Assembly (NCBI RefSeq): GCF_002794255.1
Contig: NZ_PGGW01000061.1
Location: forward strand, 1 to 64,000
Reading direction: 5' to 3'
From: Streptomyces carminius
GTDB taxonomy: Bacteria; Actinomycetota; Actinomycetes; Streptomycetales; Streptomycetaceae
Length of the DNA stretch: 64,000 nucleotides
Position 1 is the first letter of the stretch. Each line of letters starts with the position of its first letter. The notes beneath the pieces were generated by a model. The model did no database searches, had not been told where the DNA came from, and saw nothing but the letters and a program-made list of their open reading frames with translations. Shown here piece after piece: positions 16,650 through 24,978 of the stretch. The translations under genes were made by a program, and so were the position numbers.

Positions 16650-17231
16650 ATGGCAGACGAACTCGACGACGTCCTGTCCGCCGTGGGGCCCCGGCTGCGG
16701 GCCCTGCGGCGGCAGCGCGGCATCACCCTCGCCGACCTCTCCGTGACCACCGGCATCTCGGAGAGCACGCTGTCCCGGCTGGAGAGCGGCCGGCGCAAAC
16801 CCAACCTGGAGCTGCTGCTCCCGCTGGCCCGGGCGTACAGCGTGCCGCTCGACGAGCTGGTCGGCGCCCCGCACACCGGGGACCCGCGCATCCACTTCCG
16901 TCCGGTACGCCGCCACGGGCGGACGTTCGTCCCGCTCAGCCGACGGACCGGCAGCCCGCAGGCGTACAAGGTGATCATCCCGGCCCGGCCGGACGTGGCA
17001 CCGGATCCGGAACCGAACAGCCACGAGGGCTACGAGTGGCTCTACGTCCTCAGCGGCAGACTCCGGCTGGTGCTGGGCGACCGGGAGCTGGTGCTCAGGG
17101 ACGGCGAGGCCGCGGAGTTCGACACCCATGTCCCCCACTGGCTGGGCAGCGCCGGGGACACCCCGGTGGAGCTGCTCATCCTGTTCGGCAGCCAGGGCGA
17201 GCGCGCCCATCTGCGCGCCCGCACCGGGTAA
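16650..17231 (+). CDS. XRE-cupin transcriptional regulator
   Basis: 193 residues: an N-terminal helix-turn-helix (about 10-65, GITLADLSVTTGISESTLSR) and a C-terminal cupin sensor domain (about 100-185, with YEWLYVLSGRLRLVLGD and the AEFDTHVPHW metal/ligand region). Such regulators usually control the metabolic gene beside them by binding its substrate or product in the cupin. The CoA-transferase gene begins 24 bases downstream in the same direction and is the likely target. The ATG at 16650 begins the conserved domain. Confidence 0.92.
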   Translation: MADELDDVLSAVGPRLRALRRQRGITLADLSVTTGISESTLSRLESGRRKPNLELLLPLARAYSVPLDELVGAPHTGDPRIHFRPVRRHGRTFVPLSRRTGSPQAYKVIIPARPDVAPDPEPNSHEGYEWLYVLSGRLRLVLGDRELVLRDGEAAEFDTHVPHWLGSAGDTPVELLILFGSQGERAHLRARTG

Positions 17232-17255
17232 CCGCCGAAGCGGCACAATGCCCGC

Positions 17256-18689
17256 ATGGAGCAACGGTCATGGGCCCCGCTGTGGGCCGCGCTCGGCGGC
17301 GATCCCGCCCTGCCGGAACGGGTCCGGCACATCCGCCGCGGCGGAGCGGCGGGCCTGCTGCCCGCCCGGCTGCCGGTGGCGGAGCTGGCCCGGTCCGCGG
17401 TCGCGGTGTGCGCCCTGGCGGCCGCCGAGTGGGCGGCGTGCCGCACCGGGGGCGCCGTACCGGCCGTGACGGTGGACGACGGCGCGGTGGCCACCGCGTT
17501 CACCAGCGAACGGCACCTGCGGATCGACGGCCGCCCGGCGTCCGTGTTCGCCCCGCTGTCCCGCTTCTGGCGCACCGGGGACGGCCGGCTGCGCACCCAC
17601 GCCAACTACCCGCACCACCGCGCCCGGCTGCTGGCCGCGCTCGGCGTACCCGGCAGCGCGGCCGGGGCCGACGGGGACGGGGACGGTCCGGTCGAGGCCG
17701 TGGCCGCCGAACTCGCCCACCGCCGCGCCGAGGAAGTGGAGGAGCTGGTGTGCGGGGCGGGCGGGCTGGCCGTCGCCGTGCGCACCCCCGGGCAGTGGGC
17801 GGCGCATCCGCAGGGCGCGGCCGTGGCCGGGCTCCCCCTGGTGGGGCACGGGCGGCTGGACGGCGCCCCGCCACCGCCCGCGCCGCCCGGCGGCGACGGC
17901 GGGCCGCGCGTGCTGGACCTGACCCGGGTCATCGCCGGTCCGGTGGCCACCCGCACCCTGGCGCTGCTGGGCGCGGACGTGCTGCGGATCGACGCGCCGC
18001 ACCTGCCCGAGAGCGCGGACGCGCACGCCGACACCGGGTTCGGCAAGCGGTCGGCGCCGCTGGACCTGGGTTCCCCGTTCGGCCGCCGGACCTTCGAGGA
18101 ACTGCTGGCCGCCGCCGACGTGGTGGTCACCGGCTACCGGCCGGGCGCCCTGGACCGCTTCGGGCTGGCGGCCGGGGAGCTGGCCGCGCGGCGGCCGGGG
18201 CTGGTGGTCGCGGAGCTGAGTGCCTGGGGCGGGGCCGGGACCGGTCCGTGGGGCGGCCGACGGGGTTTCGACAGCCTGGTGCAGGCGGCGAGCGGCATCG
18301 CGGTGGCCGAGGCGGGGCCCGACGGCGTTCCGGGCGTCCTGCCCGCGCAGGCCCTGGACCACGGCACGGGCTATCTGCTGGCCGCCGCGGTACTGCGCTC
18401 GCTCACCGACCGGCGGCGGTACGGCGGGACCCACCGGGTGCGGCTGTCGCTGGCGCGTACCGCCCACTGGCTGCTGCACGAGCTGCCGGAACGGACGCCG
18501 GGATCAGAATCGGGGCCGGGGCCCGCGGACGCGCCGGGCGGCCACGACCCCGCGCCCTGGCTGGCCGGGACCGGCAGCCCCCTCGGGCGGCTGCGCCACG
18601 CCCTGCCGCCGGTGGAGTACGAGGGCGGGCCCCGTACCTGGGCCCGCCCGCCCGGGCTCCCGGGCGCGGACGAGCCGGTCTGGCGCTGA
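17256..18689 (+). CDS. CaiB/BaiF (family III) CoA-transferase
   Basis: 477 residues. The core begins at about 210 with VLDLTRVIAGPVATRTLALLGADVLRID, the family III signature, and continues with GKRSAPLDL. The N-terminal 190 residues resemble a diverged second copy of the fold. These enzymes move CoA between carboxylic acids via an aspartyl thioester. It is cotranscribed with the XRE-cupin regulator. The acid substrate is unknown. The C-terminal tail is Pro/Gly-rich and not conserved-looking. Confidence 0.87.
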   Translation: MEQRSWAPLWAALGGDPALPERVRHIRRGGAAGLLPARLPVAELARSAVAVCALAAAEWAACRTGGAVPAVTVDDGAVATAFTSERHLRIDGRPASVFAPLSRFWRTGDGRLRTHANYPHHRARLLAALGVPGSAAGADGDGDGPVEAVAAELAHRRAEEVEELVCGAGGLAVAVRTPGQWAAHPQGAAVAGLPLVGHGRLDGAPPPPAPPGGDGGPRVLDLTRVIAGPVATRTLALLGADVLRIDAPHLPESADAHADTGFGKRSAPLDLGSPFGRRTFEELLAAADVVVTGYRPGALDRFGLAAGELAARRPGLVVAELSAWGGAGTGPWGGRRGFDSLVQAASGIAVAEAGPDGVPGVLPAQALDHGTGYLLAAAVLRSLTDRRRYGGTHRVRLSLARTAHWLLHELPERTPGSESGPGPADAPGGHDPAPWLAGTGSPLGRLRHALPPVEYEGGPRTWARPPGLPGADEPVWR

Positions 18690-18730
18690 GCGGCGCGGCG
18701 GGTACGGCCGCCCCGCGGTCCAGCCGCGCG

Positions 18731-18778
18731 GCGCCCCGCCGTCCGGACGGCTCACCGCGCGTCCGGACGGCGGGGCGC
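18731..18778. terminator. Bidirectional 19-bp hairpin terminator
   Basis: 19-bp perfect arms, 10-base loop, between the convergent CoA-transferase and DUF1707 genes. Confidence 0.8.
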
Positions 18779-18784
18779 ACCGGA

Positions 18785-19495
18785 TCAGTGCAGCCGCCCG
18801 TGACCGTGTCCGCGGCCGTGCCCGTCCTCCGGCCCCTCGCCGTCCCGCGGTTCCCCCCGCTGCCCGCGCAGTTCCTTCTCCTCCCGGCGCCGCCTCGGCT
18901 CCCGCTCGCCGGGCTTGCGCTCCGTGCCGACGCCGCCCCAGAACGCCAGGCCGGTGACCACCACGCGCGGCGCGCCCGGCTCCCCCGCGCCGACGGCGTT
19001 GTGGTCGAAACCGCCCATGACGCCGATGCCGCGCACCTCGACCTCGGCGTCCTCGGGAACGACGACGCTGATACCGCCCATGATCGCGAAGCAGCGGATC
19101 TCCACCTCGCGGTCCTCGAAGCGTGCCTCGCGCAGGTCGATCTCGCCGCCGCCCCAGAAGGCGAAACCGGTGAAGCGGCGGGGCGCCGTCCACGGGCCCC
19201 TGCGCACGAAGCCGCCCATGACCGCCACCCCGCTCCGGGAGGTGGGACGGCCGCCGAAGCGCTCGGTCCAGCGGCGGCGGCCGGGCCGCTCGGGCTCCGG
19301 CCGCCCGGCTCCCTGGGGCAGGTCCCGCACCAGCGGGGCCAGTTCCCCCTGGGTGCGGGCCCGGTAGGCGGAGTCCAGCCGCTCCTGGAACTCCGCCATG
19401 TCCAGCCGTCCCTCGGCCATCGCCTCCCGCAGCACCTCGGCCACGCGCTCCCGGTCGGCGTCGGAGGCCCTCATCTCGGGCAGATCCTCGGTCAT
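18785..19495 (-). CDS. DUF1707 protein with LiaF-like C-terminal domain
   Basis: 236 residues. Residues 7-60 are the DUF1707 helical domain (MRASDADRERVAEVLREA, GRLDMAEFQERL). Residues 85-200 are a beta-helix-like domain with repeated VMGGF/FWGGG/IMGGI units, as in the LiaF/DUF2154 cell-envelope-response family. The tail is rich in Arg, Glu, Gly and His. Proteins of this type are usually linked to envelope stress. No membrane helix is visible, so this one should be cytosolic. It lies in the same direction as glyA but after a terminator. Confidence 0.85.
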   Translation of the reverse strand: MTEDLPEMRASDADRERVAEVLREAMAEGRLDMAEFQERLDSAYRARTQGELAPLVRDLPQGAGRPEPERPGRRRWTERFGGRPTSRSGVAVMGGFVRRGPWTAPRRFTGFAFWGGGEIDLREARFEDREVEIRCFAIMGGISVVVPEDAEVEVRGIGVMGGFDHNAVGAGEPGAPRVVVTGLAFWGGVGTERKPGEREPRRRREEKELRGQRGEPRDGEGPEDGHGRGHGHGRLH

Positions 19496-19554
19496 GGCGG
19501 AAGGTTACGCGCCGGGCCCGCACCGGGTCGGACCGGAGCGGGCCCGGACCGGCC

Positions 19555-19584
19555 GGGCCGGGCGCCGGGCAGGGCGCCCGGCCC
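19555..19584 (-). terminator. glyA terminator hairpin
   Basis: A perfect 12-bp stem with a 6-base loop immediately after the glyA stop codon. Confidence 0.7.
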
Positions 19585-19587
19585 CGG

Positions 19588-21048
19588 TCAGCCCAGATCC
19601 ACCTGCGGGTACAGCGGGTGGCCGGCCAGCAGGTCGGCGGCGCGTCCGGCGACGGACTCGGCGATCTTCGGCTCCAGGGTGTACTTCGCCTTCGAGGGGG
19701 CGCCGGCCGCGGTGGTGCCCGGCTCGGCGGCGGTCAGGACGGTGTGGATCAGATCGGCGGTCTCGTCCATCTCCGCGGTGCCCAGTCCGCGCGTGGTCAG
19801 CGCCGGGGTGCCGACACGGACGCCGGAGGTGTACCAGGCGCCGTTGGGGTCGCGTGGCACGGCGTTGCGGTTGGTGACGATCCCCGAGTCCAGCAGCGCC
19901 TCCTCGGCCTGGCGGCCGGTGAGGCCGTAGCCGGTGACGTCGATGAGCACCAGGTGGTTGTCGGTGCCGCCGGTGACGAGGGCCGCGCCGCGCCGGGTCA
20001 GCCCCTCGGCGAGGGCGGCGGCGTTGTCGACGATCCGCTGCGCGTAGGTGCGGAAGTCCGGCTGCCGGGCCTCGGCCAGGGCCACGGCCTTGGCGGCCAT
20101 GACGTTGGGCAGCGGGCCGCCGAGCACCATGGGGCAGCCGCGGTCGACGTGCTCGGCGAGCGCCTCGTCGCACAGCACCATGCCGCCGCGCGGACCGCGC
20201 AGGGACTTGTGGGTGGTGGTGGTGACGATGTTGGCGTGCGGCACGGGGTCGAAGTCGCCGGTGAACACCTTGCCCGCGACCAGCCCGGCGAAGTGCGCCA
20301 TGTCGACCATCAGGGTGGCGCCGACCTCGTCGGCGATCTCCCGCATGATCCGGAAGTTCACCTTGCGGGGGTAGGCGGAGTAGCCGGCCATCAGGATGAG
20401 CGGGCGGAACTCGCGGGCGGCGGCGCGCACCGCGTCGTAGTCGAGCAGGCCGGTGGCCGGGTCGGTGCCGTAGCTGCGCTGCTCGAACATCTTGCCGGAG
20501 ATGTTGGGGCGGAAGCCGTGCGTGAGGTGGCCGCCGGCGTCCAGCGACATGCCCAGCATCCGCTGGTCGCCCAGCTCGCGCCGCAGGGCCGACCAGTCCG
20601 CCTCGGTCAGGTCGTTGACGTGCCTGGCCCCGGCGCGCGCCAGGGCCGGGGCCTCCACCTTCTGGGCGAGGACGGCCCAGAAGGCGACGAGGTTGGCGTC
20701 GATGCCCGAGTGGGGCTGGACGTAGGCGTGGTCGGCGCCGAACAGCTCGCGGGCGTGCTCGGCGGCGAGCGCCTCGACGGTGTCGACGTTGCGGCATCCG
20801 GCGTAGAAGCGGCGGCCGATCGTGCCCTCGGCGTACTTGTCGCTGAGCCAGTTGCCCATGGCCAGCAGGACGGCCGGGGAGGCGTAGTTCTCGCTGGCGA
20901 TCAGCTTGAGCGAGGCGCGCTGGTCGGTGATCTCGGCGGCGATGGCGTCGGCGACGCGCGGCTCGACGCGCCGGATCACGTCCAGGGCGCCGGCGAAGGC
21001 GGTGGACTCGGTGGTGCGCGGCGGGGGTCCGGTGAACTCGGCGGCCAT
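19588..21048 (-). CDS. glyA: Serine hydroxymethyltransferase
   Basis: 486 residues. It converts serine and tetrahydrofolate to glycine and methylene-tetrahydrofolate, the main one-carbon supply for purines, thymidylate and methionine. The PLP lysine is K281 in TTTTHKSLRGPRGG. LIASENYASPAV and the GTIGRRFYAGC region are canonical. It is longer than the usual 420-residue bacterial enzyme because of an insertion around 125-175, a form known in actinobacteria. The upstream leader holds a ZTP riboswitch, fitting control by folate/purine status. The AGGAGG ribosome site precedes the ATG. Confidence 0.96.
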   Translation of the reverse strand: MAAEFTGPPPRTTESTAFAGALDVIRRVEPRVADAIAAEITDQRASLKLIASENYASPAVLLAMGNWLSDKYAEGTIGRRFYAGCRNVDTVEALAAEHARELFGADHAYVQPHSGIDANLVAFWAVLAQKVEAPALARAGARHVNDLTEADWSALRRELGDQRMLGMSLDAGGHLTHGFRPNISGKMFEQRSYGTDPATGLLDYDAVRAAAREFRPLILMAGYSAYPRKVNFRIMREIADEVGATLMVDMAHFAGLVAGKVFTGDFDPVPHANIVTTTTHKSLRGPRGGMVLCDEALAEHVDRGCPMVLGGPLPNVMAAKAVALAEARQPDFRTYAQRIVDNAAALAEGLTRRGAALVTGGTDNHLVLIDVTGYGLTGRQAEEALLDSGIVTNRNAVPRDPNGAWYTSGVRVGTPALTTRGLGTAEMDETADLIHTVLTAAEPGTTAAGAPSKAKYTLEPKIAESVAGRAADLLAGHPLYPQVDLG

Positions 21049-21083
21049 GAGGGCCCTCCTCGACGTCCTGTGCGGCAGTCCGG

Positions 21084-21170
21084 GCGGCCCAGGCGCACGG
21101 CTCTTCTCGCACGGGGCGAGGGCCGCTCCCCGATGGTCGATCCCATCCCTGCGCGCCAGTCACGGCCCGT
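21084..21170 (-). ncRNA. ZTP (pfl) riboswitch upstream of glyA
   Basis: Minus-strand leader with the conserved blocks in order: a GGGCCGTGACTGGC helix start near 21170, GGGATGGGA, the core CCATCGGGGAGCG, a variable stem, then GTGCGCCTGGGC near 21087-21100. These are the pfl-motif hallmarks (GACUGGC, UGGGA, GGGGAGCG, CGCCUGGGC). ZTP riboswitches sense the purine intermediates ZMP/ZTP and turn on one-carbon genes such as glyA. A -10-like TAGGCT at 21181-21176 puts the start of transcription right before the first helix. The short distance to the GAGGAGGG ribosome site suggests translational control. Confidence 0.87.
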
Positions 21171-21255
21171 TCGCGAGCCTAGCACTCGCGGACCGCCCGG
21201 CCATGGGGCACCGTGAAGGGGAACCGCTCTTCCCCCACGTTCACAGGAGGTCACC

Positions 21256-21477
21256 ATGAGCGACCACGTCTACCGGGTGTCCGAGATCGTCGGCACTTCG
21301 CACGAGGGCGTCGACCAGGCGATCCGCAACGGAATCGAGCGTGCCTCGGAGACCCTGCGCCATCTGGACTGGTTCGAGGTGACCCAGGTCCGCGGCAACA
21401 TCGCGGACGGCCGGATCGAGCACTACCAGGTCGGGCTGAAGGTCGGCTTCCGGCTGGAAGGGCCCGAGGCGGACTGA
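21256..21477 (+). CDS. Dodecin
   Basis: 73 residues, the exact size of dodecins: small proteins that assemble into hollow dodecamers and store flavins or CoA. Family features are VYRVSEIVGTS, the central amphipathic helix and a Trp-containing strand (HLDWFEVTQVRGNI) whose W45 region stacks on the flavin. GRIEHYQVGLKVGFRLE closes the fold. ACAGGAGG lies just before the ATG. A short GGGGAA/TTCCCC hairpin at 21218-21235 precedes the ribosome site. It is divergent from glyA. Confidence 0.96.
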   Translation: MSDHVYRVSEIVGTSHEGVDQAIRNGIERASETLRHLDWFEVTQVRGNIADGRIEHYQVGLKVGFRLEGPEAD

Positions 21478-21589
21478 CCCGCCGTCCCCCGGACCGGCGC
21501 ACACCGGCGCGAGGAGGAGTAGGAACGCCGGTGCGTGGCACTCGACGGCCATACAAAATGCGCAAATCGGTCACCCCGGAGGGACTCAG

Positions 21590-21916
21590 ATGGCCATGAC
21601 AGCCACCAACACCCCGGTCACGATCGTCGACGCACCGTCCCGCGGGCGGTTCGAGGCGCGGATCGGCACGACGCTCACCGGCTTCGCGGACTACGTCCGC
21701 GACGGCGGGGTGGTCCACTGCCCGCGTGTGGTGGTTTCCCGGCCCTTCCTGGGACGGGGCATCGGCGACCGGCTCGCCCGGGCCCTGCTGGACGACGTGC
21801 GGAGCCGGGGGCTGCGGGCGCGGCCGGAGTGCCCGTTCGTCGAGCAGTGGATCGAGCTGCACCCCGAGTACCGGGAGCTCGTCGCCGCCGGTCCGGAGGA
21901 CTCCGCGGCCGGGTGA
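21590..21916 (+). CDS. GNAT-like acetyltransferase of the YjdJ (COG2388) type
   Basis: 108 residues. This short GNAT version has the acceptor strands DYVRDGGVVHCPRVVV, the acetyl-CoA loop FLGRGIGDRLARALLDDVRSRGL and the closing CPFVEQWIELHPEYREL, all diagnostic of the COG2388 family. The family is thought to acetylate small molecules or proteins, but the substrate is not known. GGAGGGACTCAG precedes the ATG. A second ATG two codons later is possible. Confidence 0.92.
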   Translation: MAMTATNTPVTIVDAPSRGRFEARIGTTLTGFADYVRDGGVVHCPRVVVSRPFLGRGIGDRLARALLDDVRSRGLRARPECPFVEQWIELHPEYRELVAAGPEDSAAG

Positions 21917-21932
21917 CGGCCGGACGGCCGGC

Positions 21933-21970
21933 GGGTACGGCCGGCGGGCCGCCGCCCGCCGGCCGTACCC
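21933..21970. terminator. Bidirectional 17-bp hairpin terminator
   Basis: 17-bp perfect arms, 4-base loop, between the convergent acetyltransferase and GH16 glucanase genes. Confidence 0.8.
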
Positions 21971-22015
21971 GGTCACCGTGTGGTCACCGCCGGTCCGCGC
22001 CCTCGCGGGGCCGGG

Positions 22016-23365
22016 TCACGGGGTGGTCCACTTCTGGCTGGCCTTGCCGGTGCAGGTCCAGATGTGCGTCTTGGCACCGTTGGCGGAGCTGCCGTCCTTC
22101 ACGTCCAGGCACTTGTCCGCCTTGGGGTTGACGATGTCCCGGGCGGGGGTGACGACCCACTGCTGGGCCGCGCTGCCGTTGCACTCCCACAGCTGCACCT
22201 TGGTGCCGTCCGCGGTGCCGGCGCCGGAGACGTCCAGGCACTTGCCGAGCGCGCGGATGGTGCCGTCGCCGGCGACGGTCCACCGCTGGGCGTCGTTGCC
22301 CTGGCAGTCGTGGATCTGCACCGGGGTGCCGTCGGCGCTGTCGCCCCAGGCCACGTCCAGGCACTTGCCCGCCAGGCCGGTGATCTGCCCGGTGCGCCCG
22401 CCGCCGTTGCCGCCGTCGCCGCCGCCGTCACCGCCCTTGGTGACGCGGACGTAGTCGACGACCATCTTCTGCGGGAAGGAGGTGCTCGCGTCGGGCAGGC
22501 CGGGCCAGTCGCCGCCCACCGCCAGGTTGAGGATCAGGAAGAACGGCTTGTCGAACACCCACTGGTCGCCGCCCAGGTCGGCCGGGGTGCGCCGCTGGTA
22601 GACCTGGCCGTCCACCGACCAGGTGATGGAGTTCGGGGACCAGTCGACGGCGAAGGTGTGGAAGTCGTCGGCGAACGCCCGGCCGCCCGGGAGGGTGTAG
22701 CCGGCGCCTATGCCCTCACCGGCCGAGTAGCCGGGGCCGTGGAGGGTGCCGTGCACGGTGCCCGGCTCGTAGCCGACGTTCTCCATGACGTCGATCTCGC
22801 CGCTCCTGGGCCAGCCGACGTTCGGGTCGCCGATGTCCGCGCCCAGCATCCAGAACGCGGGCCACATGCCCTGGCCCCGCGGGACCTTGATGCGGGCCTC
22901 GACGTGGCCGTAGGTGGTGGTGAACTTCCCGGCGGTGTTCATCCGCGCGGAGGTGTACTCGCACCGGCCGTACCAGCACTGGTAGTCACGCGGGTTCTCC
23001 TTGCGGGCGGTGATCACCAGATTGCCGTCGCCGTCGAGCGCGGCGTTGGCGTTGCCCGGGGTGTAGTACTGCCGCTCGTGGTTGTTGCCACTGTTGTCCC
23101 CGGTCTCCAGGCTCCACTTGGAGCCGTCGACGGCCGCGCCGGCGGGGCCCTCGAAGTGGTCCTCGAACAGCACCTGGGCGGCGGCCTCGGCAGCCTCGGC
23201 CGAGGTGTCGGAGGGCCCGGCGGAGGCGGTGCCGTTGACCGTGATGGCCACGGCCGCGGTCGCCAGGGCCGCCACGGAGGCCCAGATCCGGAGACGGCGG
23301 CGCCCCGTTCTCCGCGGTGGGGACGAGGGCTCGGAGGTGTGGGGGTCGTGGGGGGCAGGGTGCAT
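22016..23365 (-). CDS. Secreted GH16 endo-beta-1,3-glucanase with ricin-type lectin domain
   Basis: 449 residues from ATG at 23365. A twin-basic signal region (RRTGRRRLRIW, hydrophobic core 28-48) suggests export, possibly via Tat. The GH16 domain (about 65-310) has the retaining catalytic motif GEIDVMENVG with E190, D192 and E195, as in laminarinases. A Gly/Asp linker is followed by a CBM13/ricin-B lectin (about 326-449) with three repeats ending QxW-like. It should cut beta-1,3 (or mixed) glucans such as laminarin or fungal wall glucan outside the cell. It is divergent from the LacI repressor, with paired operators between them. Confidence 0.94.
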   Translation of the reverse strand: MHPAPHDPHTSEPSSPPRRTGRRRLRIWASVAALATAAVAITVNGTASAGPSDTSAEAAEAAAQVLFEDHFEGPAGAAVDGSKWSLETGDNSGNNHERQYYTPGNANAALDGDGNLVITARKENPRDYQCWYGRCEYTSARMNTAGKFTTTYGHVEARIKVPRGQGMWPAFWMLGADIGDPNVGWPRSGEIDVMENVGYEPGTVHGTLHGPGYSAGEGIGAGYTLPGGRAFADDFHTFAVDWSPNSITWSVDGQVYQRRTPADLGGDQWVFDKPFFLILNLAVGGDWPGLPDASTSFPQKMVVDYVRVTKGGDGGGDGGNGGGRTGQITGLAGKCLDVAWGDSADGTPVQIHDCQGNDAQRWTVAGDGTIRALGKCLDVSGAGTADGTKVQLWECNGSAAQQWVVTPARDIVNPKADKCLDVKDGSSANGAKTHIWTCTGKASQKWTTP

Positions 23366-23782
23366 GGTCACCACTTTCGTCCGTCGTGCGGTACCGGCGG
23401 TGGGGGGCCGGTACGGGTGCGGGCGGCCGGTGTCGGCCCACCCGCGGTGGGGGGCGCGCCGGACGGCGCGGGTGACAACCCCGCGCCGTCCGGGCTCAGT
23501 TCAACCGGTGAGTCAACTCTCGGGTAACCCGGATCGTCAAGGGCTTGGACAAGACCAATGGCTTCAAGTTATGAACATGAGAGCGCTCTTGAGAGCGCTC
23601 TCAGATCGTTGCAACCAATTTTTACGTGAAGTCTTGACGGCGGTCCTCACGGCCGTTTGACTCCCTGCCCATGTCCGGGACCGGTTCCGGGACCGGTCCC
23701 GTACGGGCCGCCGTTCCCGTTTCCGCCCCCTGTCCGCCACCCCGTCCGCCGCGAAGCCGCGCCGACCCGCCGAGGAGCGTCC
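23366..23782. promoter_or_regulatory. Divergent control region of the glucanase and LacI genes
   Basis: 417 bases. Its key elements are two abutting operator copies (23578-23603) and AT-richer promoter DNA around them. TTGACG at 23634 could serve as a -35 box towards lacI, and several TTG-type boxes face the glucanase. Nothing suggests a further gene. Confidence 0.6.
23578..23603. promoter_or_regulatory. Double LacI-family operator
   Basis: The perfect 14-bp palindrome TGAGAGCGCTCTCA at 23590-23603 overlaps by two bases a second copy, TGAGAGCGCTCTTG, at 23578-23591. The form matches the GAGAGCGCTCTC / GGGAGCGCTCCC operators of actinobacterial cellobiose-type LacI repressors (CebR, CelR). Confidence 0.88.
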
Positions 23783-24799
23783 ATGCGTGTCACCATCGCC
23801 GACGTCGCCCGTGCGGCCGGGGTCAGCAAGTCGACCGTCTCCCGGGTGCTCAACGCCAAGGACGAGGTGGACGCCGGGACCGCCGAGCGGGTGCGCGCCG
23901 TCATCGCCCGGCTGGGCTATGTGCCCAGTTCACGCGCCGTCGAACTGGCCCGCGGCCGCGGCCGTACGGTCGGGGTGCTCGCGTCCTCCCTCAGCTGGCC
24001 CTGGACCGCCGAGGTCGTCCAGGGAGCACTGGACACCGTCGAGGCGGCCGGATACGGGCTGCTGCTGTTCACCCGCAACCACGGCCCGAGGTCGATGGCG
24101 CGGTTCGCCGGACAGATCTCGGCGGCGGCGTTCGACGGGCTGCTGGTGGTCGGACCGCAGGACGCGCTCGACCCCGTCGCCGCGGCGCTCCGCCCGGACC
24201 TGCCCGTCGTGCTGGTGGACGACCGCACCGACCGCCCGCGGTTCCCGTCGGTGACCGTCGCCAACACCCTCGGCGGCGAGCTGGCGGCGCGTCATCTGCT
24301 GGCCCTGGGGCGCCGGACACCCCTGGTGGTCACCGGCCCGCCGCACTTCGGCTCCGTGCGCGGACGGCTGGCCGGCTTCCTCGGCGCCCTCGAAGCGCAC
24401 GGGGTGGAACACGACCCGCGCCGCACGGTGGAGGGCGACTTCACCGAGCGGTCCGGCGAGGAGGCGGTGGAGAAGCTGCTCGCCGACGGCATCACCCCGG
24501 ACGCCGTCTTCGCCCACAACGACCTCTGCGCGGCGGGCGCCCTGCGGGCCCTGCGCACGGCCGGCCTGCGGGTGCCCGGGGACGTCGCCGTGGTCGGCTT
24601 CGACGACATCCCGCTCGCCGCGTACACCGATCCGCCGCTGACCACCGTCCGCCAGCCGCTGCGGGCGATGGGCGAGGCGGCCGCCGCCCTGCTGCTCGCC
24701 CGGGTGAACGGCGGTCCGCCGCCCGCCGGACCGGTGGTCCTGCCCGCCGAACTGGTGGTGCGCGGCTCCGCCCCCGTGCCCCTCACCCGGACCCCCTAG
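23783..24799 (+). CDS. LacI family repressor of the beta-glucan locus
   Basis: 338 residues: a LacI helix-turn-helix at 1-25 (VTIADVARAAGVSKSTVSRVLN) with hinge helix, then a periplasmic-binding-protein-like ligand domain (60-330). It should bind the 14-bp palindromes on both sides of its gene, one pair facing the glucanase and one pair facing the importer operon. It would release them on binding an imported oligosaccharide, probably laminaribiose or a related glucan fragment (inference from gene content). GAGGAG lies before the ATG. Confidence 0.94.
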   Translation: MRVTIADVARAAGVSKSTVSRVLNAKDEVDAGTAERVRAVIARLGYVPSSRAVELARGRGRTVGVLASSLSWPWTAEVVQGALDTVEAAGYGLLLFTRNHGPRSMARFAGQISAAAFDGLLVVGPQDALDPVAAALRPDLPVVLVDDRTDRPRFPSVTVANTLGGELAARHLLALGRRTPLVVTGPPHFGSVRGRLAGFLGALEAHGVEHDPRRTVEGDFTERSGEEAVEKLLADGITPDAVFAHNDLCAAGALRALRTAGLRVPGDVAVVGFDDIPLAAYTDPPLTTVRQPLRAMGEAAAALLLARVNGGPPPAGPVVLPAELVVRGSAPVPLTRTP

Positions 24800-24868
24800 C
24801 CCCCGGCCCCCTGGGCACCACCCCCCACCGCACCGACCCCCATCCGATTCCGACCCGCATGCCCGTTT

Positions 24869-24879
24869 CGAAACTTTCC
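24869..24879 (+). promoter_or_regulatory. CGAAACTTTC-type element next to the importer operators
   Basis: CGAAACTTTCC matches in ten of eleven positions the CGAAACTTTCG element reported upstream of Streptomyces xylan/xylose genes and bound by a LacI-type regulator (BxlR). It lies one base before the first operator of the importer operon, so a second sugar regulator could act here. Confidence 0.4.
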
Positions 24880-24913
24880 TGAGAGCGCTCTCACCTCTCT
24901 GAGAGCGCTCTCA
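24880..24913. promoter_or_regulatory. Two perfect LacI operators before the importer operon
   Basis: Perfect TGAGAGCGCTCTCA palindromes at 24880-24893 and 24900-24913, 20 bp centre to centre (two helical turns), 65 bases upstream of the solute-binding protein start. They suit cooperative repressor binding over the promoter. Confidence 0.9.
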
Positions 24914-24978
24914 GGAGCCCGGCGGCCGACCGCCCCCGACATCCGGCGGCCCCGGAAGAACCACAGAGGAGAAAGATC

